A stretch of DNA of 14,471 bases from Syntrophomonadaceae bacterium (GCA_030526885.1 JAUNBV010000033.1:1-14471), one strand, 5' to 3'. Positions 7,235 through 13,545 are shown, counted from the stretch's first letter. Notes: generated from the letters alone by a model not told the origin. A program made the numbers and translations.

Positions 7235-8914
7235 ATGTCGGAAAAACCTTGGTTGAAAGTGTTTGATGAGGAGGCGGCGAAGTGGAGAGCACTGTGGCAT
7301 GCGGAGTATGACGACAAGATCGATGTGGCGCCTGAATACCCGGATAAGCCTCTGAAATGGTGGTTCAACAAATGGGCCGGGGAGCAGCCCGACAAGCCGT
7401 ATATCATGCAGGGGGATACGGTGCTCACTTACAGCACGGTTAACGAAATGGCGAAACGCCTAGGCAATGCCCTGACGGGCATAGGGGTACGGAAAAATGA
7501 CCGCGTGGCGATAATGTCGCCCAATTTGCCGCAGTATGTGCTGTCGCTACAGGCTCTGCTCAAGATTGGGGCCATCGAGGTGCCGGCTAATCCGTTGTAT
7601 ACGGTACCGGAGCTTTCGCTGCAGTTTAAGGACAGCGGCACGGAAACCGTAATCGTAATGGCCATGTTCGCCGATAAAGCCATCGAGATAATGAAAAATA
7701 TCGCTTCGCCGGTGAAGCGGGTCATCGTTTTCCATGTGCCCACCATCCCGGTAGAGGTGGAAAAGGGCGAGGGTATTTTCGACTTTAACGAAATCATCAT
7801 GGGAGCGGACAATGCGGAGCCGGAGGTTGAACTGTCCATGGACGATATCGTGCGCCTGCAATACACGGGCGGCACCACGGGTATCCCCAAGGGCTGCGTG
7901 CTGACCCACCGCATCGTGTCCTCACAGATGGTGCGCATCTCGCAATGGGCCACCAATAATTTTTCCACCATGGAAAAAGGTGACTTGCGGGCGCTGGGGG
8001 CCATCCCCTTTAATCATGTGTTCGGCTACTGCTCCAATATTTGCTGCCCCCTGTACTGCGGCGGCAGTATAGTTACGGTGCCGGTGCCGAATCCGGATAC
8101 TTTGCTGGACGCGATCGTGAAGTACCAGCCTACGGTGTTCCCCACCGTGCCGGCTATGATAATCGGGCTGAATAATCATCCCCGCTTCGCGGAGTCCGAC
8201 GTTTCATGCTTCAAGGGCGTTTTCAGCGGTTCCTCGGCTTTGCCGGCGGAAGTGCTGAATACTTTTGAATCCATTACGGGGTGCCGCATCGTAGAGGGCT
8301 ACGGCATGTCGGAGAGCACTCAGCAGATTACCGCCAATCCGGGACACGCGCGGCGCAAAATCGGTTCCGTGGGGGTGGCGTGGCCGGACACCGATGTACT
8401 GATCGTGGACGATAAAGAAGGCACCAAGATTATGCCCGTAGGCGAACCGGGCGAAATAATCTTCCGGGGCCCGCAAGTTATGAAGGAATACTGGGACAAT
8501 CCGCAGGAAACGGCTATCGCCCTGCGCGATGGTTGGCTTTACACCGGGGACATCGGGCGCATCGACGAGGATGGCTTCGTTTACATCGTGGATCGCAAGA
8601 AGGATATTATCATAAGCAGCGGTTTTAACGTGTTCCCGCGCGATATCGACGAGGTGTGCTACTCTATGCCGGAAGTGTTGGACGCTTGCGCGGTGGGCAT
8701 CCCCCACGAAAAGCGCGGCGAAACGGTGAAGGTGTTCCTGGTATTGAAGGAGGGGGCGAGCCTGACCGCGGAGGAGGTCATTGCCCGCTGCCGCGAGAAA
8801 CTGGCTCCCTTTAAGGTGCCGACCGATGTGGAATTCCTGCCCGACCTGCCCCGCACCCTGGTGGGCAAACCGGATCGCAAAACGATGAAGGCGATGGCGG
8901 TAGCGTCAGATTAA
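7235..8914 (+). CDS. AMP-forming acyl-CoA synthetase (fatty-acid CoA ligase family)
   Basis: A 559-residue member of the ANL adenylating superfamily. Visible motifs are the P-loop YTGGTTGIPKG (210-220), GYGMSES (355-361), YTGD (436-439), the hinge segment DRKKDIIISSG (453-463) and a C-terminal lysine in TLVGK (K545). These are the sites for carboxylate adenylation and thioester formation. Length and motif spelling match medium- or long-chain fatty-acid CoA ligases, but substrate cannot be read from sequence. The start is ATG 7235, 9 nt after AAGGAG (7220-7225); the upstream ATG at 7226 abuts that site and is unlikely. There is no membrane segment. The gene is a single transcription unit with its own promoter and terminator, lying between the tilS block and folE. 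Confidence 0.93.
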   Translation: MSEKPWLKVFDEEAAKWRALWHAEYDDKIDVAPEYPDKPLKWWFNKWAGEQPDKPYIMQGDTVLTYSTVNEMAKRLGNALTGIGVRKNDRVAIMSPNLPQYVLSLQALLKIGAIEVPANPLYTVPELSLQFKDSGTETVIVMAMFADKAIEIMKNIASPVKRVIVFHVPTIPVEVEKGEGIFDFNEIIMGADNAEPEVELSMDDIVRLQYTGGTTGIPKGCVLTHRIVSSQMVRISQWATNNFSTMEKGDLRALGAIPFNHVFGYCSNICCPLYCGGSIVTVPVPNPDTLLDAIVKYQPTVFPTVPAMIIGLNNHPRFAESDVSCFKGVFSGSSALPAEVLNTFESITGCRIVEGYGMSESTQQITANPGHARRKIGSVGVAWPDTDVLIVDDKEGTKIMPVGEPGEIIFRGPQVMKEYWDNPQETAIALRDGWLYTGDIGRIDEDGFVYIVDRKKDIIISSGFNVFPRDIDEVCYSMPEVLDACAVGIPHEKRGETVKVFLVLKEGASLTAEEVIARCREKLAPFKVPTDVEFLPDLPRTLVGKPDRKTMKAMAVASD

Positions 8915-8930
8915 AGCTCCGTTGGCTGCA

Positions 8931-8972
8931 AAAACGGCGGGTGAAGTAATTTTAAGCGCCCGCCGTTTTTTT
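8931..8972 (+). terminator. Intrinsic terminator after the acyl-CoA synthetase gene
   Basis: ACGGCGGG (8934-8941) pairs with CCCGCCGT (8959-8966) around a 17-nt loop, extended by flanking A-T pairs, and is followed by seven T residues to 8972. It lies 17 nt after the stop codon. Confidence 0.85.
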
Positions 8973-9053
8973 ATATGGACTATTGCGCGTCTATGTTTCA
9001 TAATTGGTTAAGCTTAAATCTAAGCGACGTATTTTTTGTAGAGAGGGTTTAAT

Positions 9054-9626
9054 ATGGGGTTTCAAATCGACAAACTTAAAATCGAGGCGGCTTTCCGCGA
9101 GGTTTTGCTGGCTATCGGGGAGGACCCGGAGCGGGAGGGGTTGCAGGGCACTCCGGCGCGGATGGCGCGGATGTATGAGGAGCTATTCGGGGGGCTGCAT
9201 GAGGATCCCGCCGCTTTGCTTACCGTTTCCTTCAATGAGTATCATGACGAGATGATCGTGCTGAAGGATATCCCGTTTTATTCCACTTGTGAGCATCATC
9301 TGGTGCCTTTTTTTGGCCGGGCGCATGTGGCCTATATCCCGATGGACGGCAAGGTAGTGGGGGTGAGCAAACTGGCGCGGGTAGTGGATGTTTATGCCCG
9401 CCGGCCACAATTGCAGGAGCGGTTGACCTCCCAGATCGCCGACTGCCTGTTCGATACCTTAAAGCCGCGGGGGGTGGCCGTAATCATGGAGGCCGAGCAT
9501 CTGTGCATGGCTATGCGCGGGGTGCAAAAGCCCGGCGCGAAAATGGTCACCTCCGCTATCCGCGGCGGGTTTGAGACGGTGGCCAAGACGCGCAATGAGC
9601 TGTTTGCGCTTATCGCCAACGGTTAG
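9054..9626 (+). CDS. folE: FolE, GTP cyclohydrolase I
   Basis: A 190-residue enzyme that opens GTP to 7,8-dihydroneopterin triphosphate, the first step of folate synthesis. STCEHHLVPF (77-86) and EAEHLCMAMRGVQKPG (146-161) give the zinc ligands C79, H82 and C151 and the active-site histidine H81. REGLQGTPARMARMY (27-41) is the usual N-terminal signature. Length is normal. ATG 9054 is preceded by GAGAGGG, 6 nt away; no strong promoter hexamers are visible upstream. The gene meets folB tail to tail with one base between the stop codons, and no hairpin terminator separates them. Confidence 0.97.
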   Translation: MGFQIDKLKIEAAFREVLLAIGEDPEREGLQGTPARMARMYEELFGGLHEDPAALLTVSFNEYHDEMIVLKDIPFYSTCEHHLVPFFGRAHVAYIPMDGKVVGVSKLARVVDVYARRPQLQERLTSQIADCLFDTLKPRGVAVIMEAEHLCMAMRGVQKPGAKMVTSAIRGGFETVAKTRNELFALIANG

Positions 9627-9627
9627 C

Positions 9628-9993
9628 TCACGCTTGGCGCTGTCTGGTGACTTCGATGCCTACGTTGTCGAAGTGCAGCCGGATGGGAGCCTGGGGCTTA
9701 TCGATTTTTAACGTGACCTGTTCCAGCCGGGGGAAGGCGACCAGGATGCCGTTTGCCAGCCGGTCGGCTAGGGTTTCAAGCAGCAGGAAGGTGCGGCTTT
9801 CCACAAACTCTATGATAAACTGCGCTACTTCCCCATAGTCCACTGCGGCGGTCAGTTCGTCCGTCCGGCATGCCTGGCTGATATCGGTGAACATGTCCAC
9901 CGATATGATGAACATTTGCCCCAGCTTGGTCTCCTCCGGTAATACGCCGTGATTACCGTATACCTTCAGGTTTTCAATGAATAACCGATCCAT
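9628..9993 (-). CDS. folB: FolB, dihydroneopterin aldolase
   Basis: A 121-residue enzyme that cleaves 7,8-dihydroneopterin to 6-hydroxymethyl-dihydropterin, the FolK substrate. VYGNHGVLPEE (11-21), VDYGEV (51-56), LLETLADRLA (71-80) and KIDKPQAPI (96-104) match the family; by comparison with the S. aureus enzyme the key residues are E21, Y53, E73 and K99, all present. GGGAG stands 8 nt before the ATG. It is detached from folK and opposes folE. The identity is secure. Confidence 0.96.
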   Translation of the reverse strand: MDRLFIENLKVYGNHGVLPEETKLGQMFIISVDMFTDISQACRTDELTAAVDYGEVAQFIIEFVESRTFLLLETLADRLANGILVAFPRLEQVTLKIDKPQAPIRLHFDNVGIEVTRQRQA

Positions 9994-10006
9994 GCTTCAC
10001 ACTCCC

Positions 10007-10032
10007 ATGCCGGCCCCTGCCCGGCATTTTTT
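10007..10032 (+). terminator. Hairpin with T-run upstream of folB; possible folE terminator and folB leader hairpin
   Basis: ATGCCGG (10007-10013) and CCGGCAT (10021-10027) form a 7-bp stem followed by six T residues on the plus strand. The nearest plus-strand gene before it is folE, ending 380 bp earlier, so a folE transcript ending here would be antisense to all of folB. On the minus strand the same hairpin forms the folB leader just ahead of its GGGAG site. Confidence 0.6.
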
Positions 10033-10041
10033 AGTCTTAAT

Positions 10042-10047
10042 ATTGTA
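10042..10047 (-). promoter_or_regulatory. Candidate folB promoter -10 element
   Basis: TACAAT on the minus strand, placed so that transcription would begin just before the leader hairpin at 10032-10007. The -35 region (TAACCA, 17 nt upstream) is weak. Confidence 0.35.
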
Positions 10048-10122
10048 TCATGTTTTTACCCGGTTGGTTATATTACATGATAAAATTAGACTACGAGTTT
10101 TAAATTGTGGGGGCAATGATAT

Positions 10123-10962
10123 ATGTTACAGGATATCGCGCCGCATAAGTTTTACCCGGAAATGAGGGAGGCGATTCCGGCGCCGGAGGATTATATACTG
10201 TATTTTGACGGTGCCTCGGTGCTGCTGGATTGCAGCGGCGCGGAGCCCACGCTGCCCACAGTGGCGGTGCTTGAGCCGTTTTATCCCGCTATCGCGCGCC
10301 ATGTGGAGTATCTGTTCGCGGTGGATGAGCGCGCGTTTTTTATGGTCACCGACTTGGAGCTAAAGGAGCGCCGGGAACTGAGGCTGGACAGCATTTTTAC
10401 CTTCCGGCAGTTGCGGCCCCAGTGGCTGGCCTTTGCCGTGCTCACCGGCAGCCAGCTCTACCGCTGGCGGCTGACCCGCACATTCTGCGGGCGTTGCGGC
10501 GACATGATGACGCCGCTGACCACGGAAAGAGCTCTGCAATGCGGGCGCTGCCGCCACATCGAGTATCCCCGCATCGTGCCGTCGGTAATCGTGGGGGTAA
10601 TCGACGGTGACCGCCTGCTGATGGTGCGCCACGCGGAAAGCGCTTACCGCCGATGGGCGCTGGTGGCCGGGTTCGTGGAAATCGGCGAAACGCCGGAGGA
10701 CACGGTTCGCCGCGAGGTGATGGAGGAAGTCGGGCTGCACGTGACCGATGTGAGCTATTACGGCAGCCAGCCCTGGGCGCTGGCCGATTTGATGGCGATG
10801 GGCTTTTTCGCGCGGCTGCAGGGTTCGGACGAAATCACGCTCAATCGCAACGAATTATCCGCGGCGCAGTGGATTGCGCGGGAAGATATTGAGCCGGACG
10901 ATGACCCCTTCAGCCTGACCCAGACCATGATAGAAGCGTTCCGGCGCGGCGAAATAAGTTAG
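10123..10962 (+). CDS. nudC: NudC-type NAD(H) pyrophosphatase (Nudix, zinc ribbon)
   Basis: A 279-residue Nudix hydrolase. An N-terminal domain (about 1-115) is followed by a zinc ribbon with C122, C125, C140 and C143, then a Nudix domain whose box follows the pattern G183, E189, R197-E198, E201-E202, G204. SQPW (215-218) is the mark of the NudC branch, which splits NAD(H) and removes NAD caps from RNA. After SQPW the sequence is ALADLM, one residue shorter than the usual PFPxSLM. The start follows a GGGGG run about 9 nt upstream. It neighbours folE and folB, and Nudix enzymes of other subfamilies dephosphorylate dihydroneopterin triphosphate, but the SQPW motif argues for NAD rather than pterin. 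Confidence 0.88.
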   Translation: MLQDIAPHKFYPEMREAIPAPEDYILYFDGASVLLDCSGAEPTLPTVAVLEPFYPAIARHVEYLFAVDERAFFMVTDLELKERRELRLDSIFTFRQLRPQWLAFAVLTGSQLYRWRLTRTFCGRCGDMMTPLTTERALQCGRCRHIEYPRIVPSVIVGVIDGDRLLMVRHAESAYRRWALVAGFVEIGETPEDTVRREVMEEVGLHVTDVSYYGSQPWALADLMAMGFFARLQGSDEITLNRNELSAAQWIAREDIEPDDDPFSLTQTMIEAFRRGEIS

Positions 10963-11043
10963 AGCATTTTATCGCTATGCGTGGTTTTCCGTTTTGTTGG
11001 TGCCCGGCGCATGGCGTGAGGTAATGTATAGGGGAGGCAGGAT

Positions 11044-11535
11044 ATGGGCCCGGAAATTATAGCCGCCTATAACGAGCTGGACGCCGTGCGGCAGCTTTTT
11101 CAGGAGTATGATGATTGGCTGTACGAATTGGCGGGGATGGCACCGAGAGACGGCGCGGAAGCGGAACTTCCGGGGAGTTACGCGCATCCTTACGGGCGTT
11201 TGTATATCGCGCGCAGGGACGGGCATTGGGCGGGCTGCGCCGCGCTGCGCCGCTTCGACGGTTCCCGCGGCGAGCTGCAGCGGCTGTATGTGCGCCCGGA
11301 ATTTAGGGGGTTAAAGCTGGGGCGGGCTTTGGCGGATCTGATGGTGAGCGAGGCCCAGAAAATCGGCTACAAAGCTCTGCTGCTGGATACGCTGCCCGCG
11401 CTGGAGGCGGCCAACGCGCTATATAAAAGCCTGGGCTTTCAAGAGATTAAGCCCTATTACTTCAACCCGCGGCCGGATATGCGCTATATGGAAATCCGGT
11501 TAAAACCGGCTACGTCCAATAAGCATTGGATATGA
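11044..11535 (+). CDS. GNAT-family N-acetyltransferase
   Basis: A 163-residue protein with the GNAT fold: a central strand LQRLYVRPEFRG (75-86), the acetyl-CoA loop RGLKLGRAL, then helix and NALYKSLGFQE (near 122-132), typical of motif B. The C-terminus DMRYMEIRL is the usual last strand. The substrate cannot be inferred; related proteins acetylate small molecules or protein N-termini. GGGGAGG stands 5-6 nt before the ATG. It follows nudC by 81 bp in the same direction and may share its transcript, which ends at the hairpin at 11570-11593. Confidence 0.9.
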   Translation: MGPEIIAAYNELDAVRQLFQEYDDWLYELAGMAPRDGAEAELPGSYAHPYGRLYIARRDGHWAGCAALRRFDGSRGELQRLYVRPEFRGLKLGRALADLMVSEAQKIGYKALLLDTLPALEAANALYKSLGFQEIKPYYFNPRPDMRYMEIRLKPATSNKHWI

Positions 11536-11555
11536 GCGGAAAATCGCTATACTTT

Positions 11556-11644
11556 TGACCCCTAAATACCTCCCGCTGGCGCGGGAGTTTTTTGGGCGGC
11601 AAAAATCCCGATATATCAGCGTTTGGGGTGTTGCGGGCGGCGCG
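11556..11644 (+). repeat. 89-bp direct repeat, copy 1
   Basis: This 89-bp segment recurs at 13199-13287 in the same orientation with 3 mismatches and no gaps. It begins TGACCCCTAAATACC, contains a complete intrinsic terminator and then an imperfect palindrome around GATATATC, and ends GCGGGCGGCGCG. It starts 20 bp after the GNAT stop. A dispersed, probably mobile or regulatory repeat; identity unknown. Confidence 0.95.
11570..11593 (+). terminator. Terminator inside repeat copy 1
   Basis: CTCCCGC (11570-11576), loop TGGC, GCGGGAG (11581-11587), then TTTTTT. It probably ends the nudC-GNAT transcript. Confidence 0.85.
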
Positions 11645-12034
11645 GCAAGCGGGAATGGCGCACATGACCTTTTATCACCGCGGTGCCGAGGCTGGCGTAT
11701 AAAAGCTTCTGTAACACATGGTAGACTTTCTGGTATAAGTGTACTAGAATTACTTCTACTACAATTTGCCATGCGGATTTAGGAAATCGCGGTCTAAATG
11801 CGCCAAAATCACCCCGACGGGGGCTTGCCGGGGATACCCCGGCAGCGTAAACGGTATGTATTAGAAAGTCTGCTTTTTGACACAAAAAAAACGCAGCCGA
11901 CACGGATTGTCGGCGGAAAGGAGGACGCAGCCCGGCATGGGGCATAGTTTCCCGGCATCCCGGTTCTTGTGGCGAATGGAACGCCCTTTGTTGCTATCAA
12001 TCGAACATAATTTGATTTAGGGAGGTAAAACGCG
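11645..12034 (+). other. 390-bp intergenic region with several hairpins, no convincing gene
   Basis: No ORF with a ribosome site is seen. An AT-rich patch (about 11698-11770) is followed by GC-rich inverted repeats: CCCC-GAC-GGGG (11812-11822), TGCCGGGG-ATA-CCCCGGCA (11826-11844, perfect), GCCGACA-CGGAT-TGTCGGC (11896-11914, perfect) and GGCG-AATGGAA-CGCC (11971-11985). A GGAAAGGAGG at 11915-11924 has no start codon at proper distance with a usable frame. The part nearest the lipoprotein gene may be a structured leader; none of the riboswitch classes I know fits. Confidence 0.5.
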
Positions 12035-12544
12035 ATGAAAAAACTATTAGCATTAGCAATGGCCCTTATTATGGTATTTGCCCTCGCCGCCTGCGGCGGC
12101 GACACCGAACCCGCCCCGTCCGGCGGCGATACGGCCGACCCCGGCACACAGCAGACCGACCCCGGCGCTTCCGAGCCGGAGCCGTCTGATCAAGATGATC
12201 CGGGCGATGTTGTCGAATGGCCGGATAATGAGTTTACCAATCTGATTCCCCAGCCGGAGGGCGGCACAGTTTTTAGCGAAGACGCGGTTGACAACGCCTA
12301 TTTTGAGGGCCATACCATGACAATGACCGACTGGTCTGTCGAGGACTGCAAGGCTTACGCCGAGGCTCTGATTGCAGCCGGATTCGACAAGCCGGGAGCC
12401 GGATTTGATTCGGTTGTGATTACCGACAATGATTCGATTTACTCCTTCGGCGCCGAGAATGAGGACGGCGTATATGTCACTTTCGGCACGAGCGTTGCAC
12501 AAAAGACTGGAAGCATTTCCATTCAAGTGACAAAGAACGAATAA
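12035..12544 (+). CDS. Small secreted lipoprotein of unknown function
   Basis: A 169-residue protein. Residues 1-19 are a signal peptide (MKK, hydrophobic core) ending in the lipobox LAAC with C20 as the lipidated cysteine. A Pro/Asp/Glu/Gly/Ser/Thr-rich linker spans about 21-62, and a soluble domain follows (63-169) with no motif I recognise; it has alternating beta-like segments and a helix near DCKAYAEALIAAGF. AGGGAGG stands 9 nt before the ATG. The next gene is a damaged paralogue in its N-terminal part, suggesting a small family of surface lipoproteins. Probably anchored to the outer face of the cytoplasmic membrane; binding partner unknown. Confidence 0.87.
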   Translation: MKKLLALAMALIMVFALAACGGDTEPAPSGGDTADPGTQQTDPGASEPEPSDQDDPGDVVEWPDNEFTNLIPQPEGGTVFSEDAVDNAYFEGHTMTMTDWSVEDCKAYAEALIAAGFDKPGAGFDSVVITDNDSIYSFGAENEDGVYVTFGTSVAQKTGSISIQVTKNE

Positions 12545-12611
12545 CCGTGAAATAGCCCTGGCATCTGGCAAGCCTGTCAGTCGCCAAACGCTAAAAACAG
12601 CGGAGGTAAAC

Positions 12612-12858
12612 ATGAGGCGATTTTCTTACTGCCATTGCGCTTGTGATGGTGCTTTCCCTTGCCGCCTGCGGCAGCGGGGATAAAGATAACACTCCGTCTG
12701 GCAGCGAGAACAACACGCCGAGCAGCCAGCAGAACGAGCAACCGAGCAATGCGCCCGGTAATAGCCAGCCGTCCGGCGCAGACATTACTGCTTGGGACTA
12801 TGCGGATTATGCCGACTATATAACCCATGCCGCGAGAGCCGCGACACCCCACAACTGA
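12612..12858 (+). pseudogene. Second lipoprotein gene, frameshifted in the signal peptide
   Basis: A GGAGG at 12602-12606 and ATG at 12612 start a reading frame MRRF that breaks at the TTTT run 12621-12624. Dropping one T joins it to a frame reading LTAIALVMVLSLAACGSGDKDN, a clear lipobox signal sequence like that of the upstream gene. In the second frame no ATG, GTG or TTG precedes this region before a TGA at 12613, so the shift is real in this sequence. The rest is a Ser/Asn/Pro/Gln-rich linker and a short tail ending at 12858; the folded domain seen in the upstream lipoprotein is missing. A decayed gene, or a one-base sequencing error combined with C-terminal loss. Confidence 0.75.
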
Positions 12859-12871
12859 ATAACGACCCACG

Positions 12872-12908
12872 GGGCAGCTATTTCAATCTGGAAACGGCTG
12901 CCCTTTTT
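12872..12908 (+). terminator. Terminator after the second lipoprotein
   Basis: GGGCAGC (12872-12878) and GCTGCCC (12897-12903) form a 7-bp stem with an 18-nt loop, followed by five T residues. Confidence 0.7.
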
Positions 12909-13100
12909 CTATGCCTGTGAGCAGATAAGGAGCCACCACCCATGACGAAACCGAAAGTGAAAACCCGCGAGGAGCTGACCGCCTTGCCTTAACCGGCGCG
13001 GAAGCGGAAACTCCTGCATATGCACGGCTTTTCAAGGCCCTCCTGATGACGGGGGCGCGATAGGCGTGTCCGCAGAGTTATCCACAGGTGGACGCTCAAC

Positions 13101-13125
13101 AAAAACCCAACCGGGTTGGGTTTTT
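13101..13125. terminator. Bidirectional terminator-like palindrome
   Basis: AAAAACCCAAC and GTTGGGTTTTT form a perfect 11-bp inverted repeat around CGG, with A- and T-runs on both sides, so it could end transcription in either direction. It lies within the open part of the broken small ORF. Confidence 0.65.
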
Positions 13126-13128
13126 GGA

Positions 13129-13176
13129 TTGAAAAACGGACAAAAGTGCCTGTAAAACAGTTTGAAAAACGGACAA
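13129..13176 (+). repeat. Pair of 15-bp direct repeats
   Basis: TTGAAAAACGGACAA occurs at 13129-13143 and 13162-13176, 33 bp apart (11 codons, in frame). In the frame of the broken small ORF both encode a segment with EKRT. Confidence 0.8.
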
Positions 13177-13198
13177 GGGGGCGCGACGCGCCGCACCC

Positions 13199-13287
13199 TG
13201 ACCCCTAAATACCTCCCGCTGGCGCGGGAGTTTTTTGGGCGGCAAAAAGCCCGATATGTCGGCGTTTGGGGTGTTGCGGGCGGCGCG
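13199..13287 (+). repeat. 89-bp direct repeat, copy 2
   Basis: Same orientation and length as the copy at 11556-11644; 86 of 89 bases agree. The three differences all lie in the segment after the terminator, and two of them (A to G) extend the pairing of CCGA with TCGG around TATG, so the second small hairpin is better formed in this copy. Confidence 0.95.
13213..13236 (+). terminator. Terminator inside repeat copy 2
   Basis: CTCCCGC (13213-13219), loop TGGC, GCGGGAG (13224-13230), then TTTTTT; identical to the terminator in copy 1. Confidence 0.8.
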
Positions 13288-13333
13288 CTTTGAAATCACC
13301 GAAACAAAAACTCCGAAAATTATTGAAAAATTG

Positions 13334-13362
13334 TTGTAATGCAATGATGGTTGATATACAAT
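13334..13362 (+). promoter_or_regulatory. Candidate promoter ahead of the HEARO-like RNA
   Basis: TTGTAA (13334-13339) and TACAAT (13357-13362) are 17 nt apart. Transcription would begin near 13369, a few bases before the conserved GGAAGC of the structured RNA. Confidence 0.5.
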
Positions 13363-13368
13363 TAGATG

Positions 13369-13545
13369 GTGTAAGGAAGCAGTAAAATTGCGGCAGCCGC
13401 CGAGTACTAGGAATACCCGACGGCTTGCACGGGTGCCCCACACCACGCGCAAAGGCTTCCACCCTACCGCATAGCCCTTATTATATCCGTCCGCGCCGGT
13501 CATTACAAGCGGAACGGGTCAGGGGGGGAGTGTACGGTAGTGTCA
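13369..13545 (+). ncRNA. Structured RNA resembling HEARO / IscB omega-RNA, without an adjacent IscB gene
   Basis: No ORF explains this region, but it folds with several long-range pairings: GGAAGC (13375-13380) with GCTTCC (13455-13460); GCAG-TAAAA-TTGC (13379-13391); GCCG (13396-13399) with CGGC (13421-13424), closing an inner GTA/TAC stem whose loop carries TAGGAA; CCGT-CCGC (13487-13494) with GCGG-A-ACGG (13509-13517); CTACCG (13464-13469) with CGGTAG (13535-13540); and a possible pseudoknot of GGGT (13431-13434) with ACCC (13461-13464). The order of GGAAGC, TAAAA, TGCGGC, TAGGAA, GGCTT-CACGGGTGC, CCCTTATTATATCC and GGGGAG matches what I remember of the HEARO RNA, now known as the guide-bearing omega-RNA of the IS200/IS605-linked nuclease IscB. 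No IscB reading frame follows within the window. Family call is from memory; the pairings are seen. Confidence 0.65.

Larger units (their letters stand above)
12942..13208 (+). pseudogene. Small ORF broken by two compensating frameshifts
   Basis: AAGGAG (12927-12932) lies 9 nt before ATG 12942, which reads MTKPKVKTREELTALP and stops at 12992. The -1 frame continues LTGAEAETPAYARLFKALL and stops just after the G5 run at 13051-13055; the original frame then stays open from 13050 to a TAA at 13206-13208, reading through HRWTLNKNPTGLGFWIEKRT and a second FEKRT. One base lost near 12986 and one gained in the G run would restore a single protein of about 88 residues. It is basic, has no recognisable domain, and its last codons lie inside repeat copy 2. 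The reconstruction is an inference; the three frame segments are visible. Confidence 0.45.

Noticed and set aside
8973..9053. A tetrahydrofolate riboswitch ahead of folE
   Set aside because: The gap is too short and lacks the conserved aptamer segments; the same holds for the folP and folB leaders.
11664..11870. A plus-strand frame starting MTFYHRGAEAGV with several TAA/TAG codons that could derive from glutamine codons
   Set aside because: It could be a decayed gene, but the stops cluster in an AT-rich patch and may be chance; no homologue is recognised.
11723..11871. A 9-bp inverted repeat AGACTTTCT / AGAAAGTCT, 131 bp apart
   Set aside because: Such a match is expected by chance in a window of this size and nothing else supports element ends there.
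11500..11945. Minus-strand open frames across the first repeat and the region after it
   Set aside because: They have no ribosome site, cross a terminator and repeat, and resemble no protein I know; they overlap competing plus-strand frames of similar length.
13078..13086. A perfect DnaA-box-like TTATCCACA
   Set aside because: It is single, without an AT-rich region or dnaA/dnaN nearby, and it falls within the apparent coding frame of the broken small ORF, so an origin is not supported.
13096..13503. A minus-strand frame of 135 codons through repeat copy 2 and the structured RNA
   Set aside because: It crosses two terminator hairpins and the structured RNA and has no convincing start; the plus-strand reading explains the region better.
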